A stretch of 64,000 bases of DNA, taken from the NCBI RefSeq assembly GCF_002968015.1, contig NZ_PUIP01000013.1, positions 62,001 to 126,000 on the forward strand, given 5' to 3'. The notes under the pieces were generated by a model. That model saw only the letters and a program-made list of their open reading frames with translations, had not been told where the DNA came from and did not search any database. Below are positions 58,741 to 64,000 of the stretch, piece after piece. Made by a program: the position numbers and the translations under genes. Position 1 is the stretch's first letter. Each line of letters opens with the position of its first letter. The DNA is from Massilia phosphatilytica (lineage in GTDB: Bacteria; Pseudomonadota; Gammaproteobacteria; Burkholderiales; Burkholderiaceae_D).

Positions 58741-59427
58741 ATGAGCAATCCAAAACTCGAAGTGCTGACGCCCCAGAACAGCCAGATCATCTTCATCGAT
58801 CACCAGCCGCAGATGGCATTCGGCGTCCAGTCCATCGACCGCCAGGTCCTGAAGAACAATACCGTCGGCCTCGCCAAGGCCGCCCGCACGTTCAACATCC
58901 CGACGACCATCACCACCGTCGAGACCCAGGGCTTCTCGGGTTACACCTACCCGGAACTGCTGGACGTGTTCCCCAACCAGCCCATCCTCGAGCGCACCTC
59001 GATGAACTCGTGGGACGACCAGAAAGTGCGCGACGCGCTGGCCGCCAACGGCCGCAAGAAGATCGTCGTCGCCGGCCTGTGGACCGAAGTCTGCAACACC
59101 ACGTTCGCCCTGTGCGCGATGCTGGAAGGCGACTACGAGATCTACATGGTCGCGGACGCCTCGGGCGGCACGAGCAAGGAAGCCCACGACTACGCCATGC
59201 AGCGCATGATCCAGGCCGGCGTCGTGCCGGTCACCTGGCAGCAGGTGCTGCTCGAGTGGCAGCGCGACTGGGCGCACAAGGACACCTATGACGCCGTGAC
59301 CGGCATCGCCAAGGAGCACTCGGGCGCCTACGGCATGGGCATCGACTACGCGTACACGATGGTGCACAAGGCACCGCAACGCGGCACCACCAGCCACGAG
59401 ACGCTGGCACCGGTACCGGCACGCTGA
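58741..59427 (+). CDS. YcaC-like isochorismatase-family hydrolase
   Basis: This is a 228-residue hydrolase. QIIFIDHQPQMAFG has catalytic Asp20 and AGLWTEVCNTTFAL has catalytic Cys118, with the cis-peptide position before Glu117 conserved. GYTYPELLDVFP and MVADASGGTSKEAHDYAMQRM resemble YcaC rather than true isochorismatases. The substrate of YcaC proteins is unknown. The gene starts at 58741 with AGAGGA upstream, divergent from the propeller kinase. Confidence 0.9.
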   Translation: MSNPKLEVLTPQNSQIIFIDHQPQMAFGVQSIDRQVLKNNTVGLAKAARTFNIPTTITTVETQGFSGYTYPELLDVFPNQPILERTSMNSWDDQKVRDALAANGRKKIVVAGLWTEVCNTTFALCAMLEGDYEIYMVADASGGTSKEAHDYAMQRMIQAGVVPVTWQQVLLEWQRDWAHKDTYDAVTGIAKEHSGAYGMGIDYAYTMVHKAPQRGTTSHETLAPVPAR

Positions 59428-59522
59428 TTTTTCGCGCGCGCCGGCCATCCCGGTGCGTGCGTCCGCGGCCCCGCGCCTATCCGCGCCGGGGCCGCTCCCG
59501 CCATTCATCGACAGGGGGATGC

Positions 59523-59801
59523 ATGAAGTTCTACCTGGTTTCCTTGGCAGTCGGCCTGCTGGTCGGCTGCATCTATGCATTGCTGCAGGTCCGTTCGCCC
59601 GCGCCGCCGGCGATCGCGCTGATCGGCCTGTTCGGCATGCTCGTGGGCGAGCAGGCCGTGCCCATCGCCAAGCGCCTGATCTCCGGCGAGCCCGTCACCG
59701 TGTCCTGGTTCCGCGCCGAGTGCGTGAGCCGTATCAGCGGCGTGACGCCGCCGCCATCCGCACCGGCGGACAACAAGGCCGGCCATGATCGCGCAGCCTG
59801 A
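59523..59801 (+). CDS. XapX-domain small membrane protein
   Basis: This is a 92-residue protein with two hydrophobic segments: VSLAVGLLVGCIYALLQV and IALIGLFGMLVGEQAVPIAK, the XapX (DUF1427) signature with PAPPAIALIG. The C-terminal 25 residues are polar. AGGGGG precedes the ATG. It overlaps the next gene by 17 bp, and lies after the YcaC-like hydrolase, a pairing seen in other proteobacteria. No function is known. Confidence 0.85.
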   Translation: MKFYLVSLAVGLLVGCIYALLQVRSPAPPAIALIGLFGMLVGEQAVPIAKRLISGEPVTVSWFRAECVSRISGVTPPPSAPADNKAGHDRAA

Positions 59802-60180
59802 CGGCAGCCAGACGGTGCTCGTGGTGGACGACGACGACACGGTCCGCGCCGGCATGCTCGGCCTGCTGCGCGCGGCCGGCTACGGCGCGCTCGGCTATCC
59901 CAGCGCCGCCGCCGCGCTGGGCAGCTGCGACCCCGTGGGCGTCCACTGCGCCGTGCTCGACATCCACATCGGCGAGCCGGACGGCTTCGCGCTGCGCGAA
60001 AGCCTGCGCGCGCTGGCGCCGAGCCTGCCCGTCATCTTCATCACCGGTGACGACGACCCGGCGCTCGTGCACCGCGCGGGCCGCGTGGGCGCACTCTCGC
60101 TGCTTCACAAGCCGGTCGACGCCGACTGCCTGCTGGCGCTGATTGATGCGATCCCAGCGGCGCCGGACGTCATCCAGTAA
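59785..60180 (+). CDS. Single-domain response regulator
   Basis: This is a 131-residue receiver domain alone. VLVVDDDDTVRAGML has the acidic pocket, CAVLDIHIGEPDG the phosphorylated Asp, IFITGDDDP the switch Thr and LLHKPVDADCL the Lys-Pro pair. It resembles FixJ-type receivers. With no output domain it may act as a phosphate relay or sink. It overlaps the XapX gene and stands 68 bp before a FixJ-type regulator. Confidence 0.9.
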   Translation: MIAQPDGSQTVLVVDDDDTVRAGMLGLLRAAGYGALGYPSAAAALGSCDPVGVHCAVLDIHIGEPDGFALRESLRALAPSLPVIFITGDDDPALVHRAGRVGALSLLHKPVDADCLLALIDAIPAAPDVIQ

Positions 60181-60248
60181 TGGGCGCACCTCCGCGCTGC
60201 GCCGCGTTTTCCGCTATGCTTGCGTCTGCAACAGACGAGGAGGCAGGC

Positions 60249-60872
60249 ATGAGCGAGCGGATGGTGATGGTGGTGGACGACGATGCGAACGTGCGCTCCG
60301 GCCTCGAACACCTGCTCGAGGCGGAGGGTTACGCCGTCCGCGCCTTCGCCGACGCGGCCGACTTCCTGCTGCAGCCGGCGCCGCCCGTGCCGGCCTGCCT
60401 GATCCTCGACATGCAGATGCCGCGGCTGGACGGCATGAGCGTGCTGCAGCACATGGCCGAGCGCCACCTGGCGCTGCCCGTCATCTTCCTGACCGGGCAC
60501 GGTACGATCCCGCTGTCCGTGGCCGCGATGAAGGCCGGCGCCAACGAATTCCTCACCAAGCCCGTCGACCCGGATGCGCTGCTGGCCGCCGTCGGCGAGG
60601 CGCTGGCCAGCGATGCCAGCCGCATCGCGCAGCGGAGTGAAGTCGACGAGCTGGCGCGCCGCCATGCCCAGCTCACGCCGCGCGAGCGCGAAGTGTTCGG
60701 GCTCGCCATCGGGGGACTCCTCAACAAGCAGATCGCCGACGAGATGGGCATCAGCGAGATCATGGCCAAGGTCCACAAGCGCAACCTGATGCAGAAGATG
60801 CAGACGCGCACCCTGGCCGAACTGGTGCGCATGGCCGAGAAGCTCGGCATCGAGAGCGTGCGCAGCCGCTGA
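60249..60872 (+). CDS. FixJ-type response regulator with LuxR HTH
   Basis: This is a 207-residue regulator. The receiver has VMVVDDDANVRSGL, LILDMQMPRLDGMSV with the phosphorylated Asp, FLTGHGTIP and FLTKPVDPD. The GerE/LuxR HTH (LTPREREVFGLAIGGLLNKQIADEMGISE, given in part) follows. GAGGAGG precedes the ATG at 60249. The genes before it are a single receiver protein and XapX. The propeller kinase at 55593 is the nearest orphan kinase and could be its partner. Confidence 0.92.
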   Translation: MSERMVMVVDDDANVRSGLEHLLEAEGYAVRAFADAADFLLQPAPPVPACLILDMQMPRLDGMSVLQHMAERHLALPVIFLTGHGTIPLSVAAMKAGANEFLTKPVDPDALLAAVGEALASDASRIAQRSEVDELARRHAQLTPREREVFGLAIGGLLNKQIADEMGISEIMAKVHKRNLMQKMQTRTLAELVRMAEKLGIESVRSR

Positions 60873-60874
60873 GC

Positions 60875-61624
60875 CTATTGGCCGACCGGCGCCGCGACCA
60901 CCGCGCGGTCCGGGCCGAGCTCGAACGTCACCCGGGCATCCTTGAAGAACAGCTTACGGAAGATCGACTTGTTCAGGTACGCCGGGGTGCCATAATCCGC
61001 GGGCGCCTCGACATCCTTGATGCCGTATCTTTCCATGACGCCCACCGTGGCGGTCCACCATCCGGTGTCGTAGTTGACGGGCTGGCCCCCAAGCACGAAG
61101 AGTGCGCCGTCGACCCCGATCTCCTTGAGGTACGCCGCTTCCATGTCCCGGTACTCGGCGAGCGTCGAGTAGCGCCTGAGTTTCGCGACGGCGATCTTCG
61201 CATAGGGATCAGGGTCGGGCGGCATCGCTTGCGCCGCCTGTCTGCGGTACTCGTCCAGTATTTCGCCAAGTTCCCACGCCTGCAGCCCTCCATGCCACAT
61301 CACGACGCTGTCGCGCGCGATGATCTTGTGCCTGCCGGCTGTGAACACGTAATTGGCGCAGGCGGACGCGCAGAACATCATGACGCGGACGTCGGCGTTC
61401 TTTTGCCGCACCCACCTGCCCAGCTTGATGCCGGCGTCGAGAATGCCGCCGGGAGAGGCGATGGACAGCAGCGTCACCGGCTTGTCGTCGTTCAGCCGGA
61501 TGAACTCGTCGACGGATTTCATCGTCAACGTGCCGCCGAAATGGACCTCGTCGGCAGACGCCGGCAGCGCCGCGAGACACGACACGACAGCGCAGATCGC
61601 GCTGCGCCGGAACGGAAATACCAT
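60875..61624 (-). CDS. Periplasmic ClpP-fold serine-protease-like protein (COG3904 type)
   Basis: This is a 249-residue protein with a signal peptide (MVFPFRRSAICAVVSCLAALPASA). The crotonase/ClpP-like core reads LLSIASPGGILDAGIKLGRW, VMMFCASACANYVFTAG with the candidate nucleophile Ser, and VVMWHGGLQAW with the His. The C-terminal part has no known domain. It may be a periplasmic protease. The start at 61624 gives the signal peptide; ATG 61654 would add ten polar residues before it. It converges on the FixJ-type gene with a 2-bp gap. Confidence 0.82.
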   Translation of the reverse strand: MVFPFRRSAICAVVSCLAALPASADEVHFGGTLTMKSVDEFIRLNDDKPVTLLSIASPGGILDAGIKLGRWVRQKNADVRVMMFCASACANYVFTAGRHKIIARDSVVMWHGGLQAWELGEILDEYRRQAAQAMPPDPDPYAKIAVAKLRRYSTLAEYRDMEAAYLKEIGVDGALFVLGGQPVNYDTGWWTATVGVMERYGIKDVEAPADYGTPAYLNKSIFRKLFFKDARVTFELGPDRAVVAAPVGQ

Positions 61625-61735
61625 GTGCTGGCCTGTGGTGGATATCGATAACATAATCGATTCTACCGAAGGCGGCAGGGCAGAGGCTCACACATTGTCA
61701 CGTGATCCGGCGCGCGGCCGGATCACGTTCACACA

Positions 61736-62689
61736 TCAACCCTTGATGAAGGCGAGGATGTCGGCGTTGATGACGTCGGCATGCGTCGTCGGCATCCCGT
61801 GCGGGAACCCTTTATAGGTCTTCAGCGTACCCTTCTGCAGCAGCTTGGCGGACAGCACGCCCGAGTCGGCGTACGGCACGATCTGGTCGTCGTCGCCGTG
61901 CTGGACCAGGACGGGCAGCGTGATTTTCTTGAGGTCTGCCGTGAAGTCGGTCTGCGAGAACGCGACGACGCCGTCGTAATGGGCCTTGGCGCCGCCCATC
62001 ATGCCCTGGCGCCACCAGTTCTGGATGATGCCTTCCTGCGCCTTCACGCCCGGGCGGTTGAAGCCGTAGAACGGACCGGACGGCAGGTCACGGTAGAACT
62101 GCGCGCGGTTCGTCGCCACCTGCTGCTGGATGCCGTCGAAAACGTCCTTCGGCAGGCCGCCCGGGTTCGTGGCCGTCTTGACCATGATCGGCGGCACGGC
62201 CGCGATCAGCACGGCCTTCGCGGCGCGCGACTGGCCGTGGCGTGCCAGGTAGCGCACGACTTCGCCGCCGCCCGTCGAGTGGCCGACGTGGATCGCGCCC
62301 TTCAGGTCCAGGTGCTGGACAACGGCCGCCAGGTCGTCGGCGTAGTGGTCCATGTCGTGGCCGGAGCCGACCTGCGTGGAGCGGCCGTGGCCGCGGCGGT
62401 CGTGCGCGATGACGCGGAAGCCGCGCTGCACGAAGTACATCATCTGGGAATCCCAGTCGTCGGAACTCAGCGGCCAGCCGTGCGAGAACACGATCGGCGT
62501 GCCGCTGCCCCAGTCCTTGTAGAAGATGTCGACGCCGTCCTTCGTGCGCACGTAGCTCGACGTCATGCGGGCGGCGCCGTGTTTCGGTTCCGCCGCAGCT
62601 TGCGCCGGGCTGGCGGCAGCCATCACGGCGAGCGGCAGCGCGGCGCCGCCGCCCAGCATGCTGCGGCGCTTTGCGTTCATATCGTTCAT
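61736..62689 (-). CDS. Exported alpha/beta hydrolase, non-haem chloroperoxidase type
   Basis: This is a 317-residue hydrolase. The N-terminus NAKRRSMLGGGAALPLAVMA is a Tat-like signal. The core has FSHGWPLSSDDWDSQM (oxyanion HGW), AHDRRGHGRS, IHVGHSTGGGEVVRYLARHG with the Ser nucleophile, VLVQHGDDDQIVPY with the Asp and FPHGMPTTHADVIN with the His. All triad residues are kept, unlike the bufferin-linked protein at 10983. It probably acts on esters or performs perhydrolysis in the periplasm. ATG 62680 is an alternative start. Confidence 0.92.
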   Translation of the reverse strand: MNDMNAKRRSMLGGGAALPLAVMAAASPAQAAAEPKHGAARMTSSYVRTKDGVDIFYKDWGSGTPIVFSHGWPLSSDDWDSQMMYFVQRGFRVIAHDRRGHGRSTQVGSGHDMDHYADDLAAVVQHLDLKGAIHVGHSTGGGEVVRYLARHGQSRAAKAVLIAAVPPIMVKTATNPGGLPKDVFDGIQQQVATNRAQFYRDLPSGPFYGFNRPGVKAQEGIIQNWWRQGMMGGAKAHYDGVVAFSQTDFTADLKKITLPVLVQHGDDDQIVPYADSGVLSAKLLQKGTLKTYKGFPHGMPTTHADVINADILAFIKG

Positions 62690-62783
62690 ATCGTTTTCCC
62701 TTCTCGTTTGGATGTTGTTGTGATGAACCGATGTTCAGCTACTACGATGCCCGATGCGAGCGGTAAACACCACTCGCCGGAAT

Positions 62784-62863
62784 GTAGGGTGGGCACACCG
62801 TGCCCACGCGTGACGTCTGCGTCTACGCGGCGTTACGCGCGGGCGGAAGGCCGCCCACCCTGC
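62784..62863. repeat. Complex palindromic repeat element
   Basis: GTAGGGTGGGC (62784-62794) is matched by GCCCACCCTGC (62853-62863) with one mismatch. Inside, TGGGCAC-acc-GTGCCCA forms a smaller hairpin at 62790-62806. The core is that of the palindrome at 8591-8607. It fills the gap between two leftward genes and looks like a REP-type element. Confidence 0.7.
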
Positions 62864-62873
62864 TGGATAGAGG

Positions 62874-63575
62874 TCAAGCCGTTGCGGGTGCCGCTTCCAG
62901 CGCCGGCCAGTCCAGCAGCACGAGCCACGCGAGCAGCACGAGTGCCGGCAGGAAGCACCAGAATCCGAACGTCATCCACGCCATGCCGCCCGCGATGCAG
63001 CCGAGCGCGAACGCGAGCACGGGCCAGAAGAACTTCACGAAGCGCGCCCGGACGGCCGGTGTGGCGCGGCCGGTGGCGAGATCGGTCATGTCGATCAGCA
63101 GTTCCGTCACGTTGCCGGTCATGACCGTCGTCGGCGCGATGCGGCCCAGCTGCAGCTTGCCGACCGCGTTCTGCACGCCCATCGCGGCCGTGCCCAGCAT
63201 GCCGGTCACGAGGACCAGCGGCGCTTCCGGCCCGGCCAGCGGCGACGCGGCGAGGCCCGCGATCATGAACAGCGCGAGCAGCGCGAGCTGCATGCCCAGC
63301 AGCGGGCGCGCCGGGTTGTGGCCGAGGCGCGCGCAGCGCACGTCCATCAGGCGCGCCACGACGACGCCGGCCGCGAATGCGGGAATCGCGAGGAATTTCA
63401 GCGGCAGCACGCCGGCGTGCGACGGCCGTGCGAGCTCGCTGCCGATGAGGACGAAGTTGCCCGTCACGTGCGCCGTGAACAGGCCGAACAGGCCGACGAA
63501 GGCGGCCGTGTCGATGTAGCCGGCCAGCAGGCCGAGGCCGACGCCGAGCGCCAGGTCACTGGGTTTCATGGACAT
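62874..63575 (-). CDS. YoaK/DUF1275-family membrane protein
   Basis: This is a 233-residue inner-membrane protein with six hydrophobic segments. GLLAGYIDTAAFVGLFGLFTAHVTGNFVLIG, given in part, is the DUF1275 signature, and GMLGTAAMGVQNAVGKLQLGRIAPTTVMTGNVT its second half. Function is unknown; a transport role is assumed for the family. GAGGAGG lies before ATG 63575. It follows the amidohydrolase gene by 10 bp and is probably in its operon. Confidence 0.9.
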   Translation of the reverse strand: MSMKPSDLALGVGLGLLAGYIDTAAFVGLFGLFTAHVTGNFVLIGSELARPSHAGVLPLKFLAIPAFAAGVVVARLMDVRCARLGHNPARPLLGMQLALLALFMIAGLAASPLAGPEAPLVLVTGMLGTAAMGVQNAVGKLQLGRIAPTTVMTGNVTELLIDMTDLATGRATPAVRARFVKFFWPVLAFALGCIAGGMAWMTFGFWCFLPALVLLAWLVLLDWPALEAAPATA

Positions 63576-63585
63576 GGTCGCCTCC

Positions 63586-63999
63586 TCAGAACGCGAAGCA
63601 GCTGCAGCCGAACGCGCCCCAGAACGCGCTGAAGTCCGACACCGGGACATCCGACTTGCGGGCGCGGTCGTGCGCATGCGCGTGCACGGAACACGCGCCG
63701 CGACACTGGTGCGGCAGTTTCGCCGCGACCGGGGCCTGGACGGGGCGGTAGTGGCCCGGCACCTTCGCGACGGGCGACCACTCGGGCAGCACGGGCAGCG
63801 CCGGCGGTGACAATTTGTCGAAGACGCCCTGGCCGAACACGATGCGCCCGCCCACGACCGTCAGCACGGATTCGATGGCCTTGATCGATTCCTCGTCCAC
63901 GCGGAAGTAGTCGGCGGACAGCACCGCGAGGTCGGCCAGCATGCCTTCCTGGATGCGCCCTTTATGACCCTGCTCGCTGGAGAACCAGGCGCTGCCCGC
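63586..63999 (-). CDS. Amidohydrolase, C-terminal end (partial)
   Basis: This is the last 137 codons of an amidohydrolase of the YtcJ-like group; the start lies right of the window. AGSAWFSSEQGHKGRIQEGMLADLAVLSADYF, given in part, is the C-terminal strand region that closes the metallo-hydrolase fold, and VLTVVGGRIVFG follows. The tail is rich in His and Cys (CRGACSVHAHAH and GAFGCSCFAF), which is seen in some members. The metal ligands of the barrel lie outside the window. Confidence 0.85.
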   Translation of the reverse strand, partial: AGSAWFSSEQGHKGRIQEGMLADLAVLSADYFRVDEESIKAIESVLTVVGGRIVFGQGVFDKLSPPALPVLPEWSPVAKVPGHYRPVQAPVAAKLPHQCRGACSVHAHAHDRARKSDVPVSDFSAFWGAFGCSCFAF

Positions 64000-64000
64000 A

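Overview
The window is a high-GC, gene-dense chromosomal segment of a Gram-negative bacterium. The gene set suggests a betaproteobacterium of the Oxalobacteraceae, near Massilia, Duganella or Pseudoduganella. The reasons are carbohydrate-type TonB-dependent receptors, a PEP-CTERM protein behind a sigma-54 promoter, hybrid sensor kinases, PPK1/Ppx polyphosphate genes, and dispersed palindromes with the core GGGGTCAGAGC or GGGCAC-N3-GTGCCC. The genus assignment is inference. I see no rRNA, tRNA, CRISPR array, transposase or phage gene.

Layout. 1-4364: the tail of a TonB receptor and its terminator, then a leftward cassette of four genes (DUF4331 protein, lipoprotein, TPR protein, HupE/UreJ-like membrane protein). 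4535-8575: an exported M20 peptidase and an exported GH31 glycosidase. 8581-12020: a leftward bufferin cluster with two different bufferin precursors, a DUF692 (MNIO) modifying enzyme, its DUF2063 partner, a DoxX membrane protein, and an exported alpha/beta-hydrolase-fold protein that has lost its catalytic serine. 12021-18576: a 570-bp regulatory gap with repeated palindromes, a large TonB receptor, a flavin-reductase-like protein and a GH43 enzyme. 18821-22906: the four-gene Anbu (ancestral proteasome-like) cluster. 23059-31885: regulators (GlxA, LysR), AhpD-like and NmrA-like proteins, an exporter, a cupin, two large histidine kinases and an M23 peptidase.

32642-37965: a leftward beta-glucoside operon (GH1 beta-glucosidase, glucokinase, MFS transporter) facing a LacI-type repressor gene, with a perfect 14-bp palindromic operator between them. 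Copies of a palindromic repeat family lie on both sides. 37989-45417: an SDR/LysR pair, acetyltransferases, a PhoB-type promoter driving a phosphatase-exopolyphosphatase unit, an NTF2-like protein and an exported RidA-like protein. 45522-46269: a sigma-54 promoter and a PEP-CTERM TLD-domain protein. 46306-49075: an AraC/MFS pair and an unknown protein. 49142-51804: sixA and ppk1 behind a second PhoB-type promoter. 51954-53443: an ECF41-type sigma factor and an AhpD-like target gene, each with an exact ECF41 promoter. 53736-58607: a small membrane protein, a DUF1993/AraC pair and a 1004-residue propeller sensor kinase. 58741-63999: a YcaC-like hydrolase, an XapX protein, two response regulators, a ClpP-fold periplasmic protein, an exported chloroperoxidase-like hydrolase, a DUF1275 protein and the end of an amidohydrolase.

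Several control circuits can be read directly: PhoB on phosphatase and polyphosphate genes, ECF41 autoregulation, LacI control of beta-glucoside use, and sigma-54 control of a surface protein. The least described units are the bufferin cluster with its pseudo-hydrolase and the DUF4331-HupE cassette.
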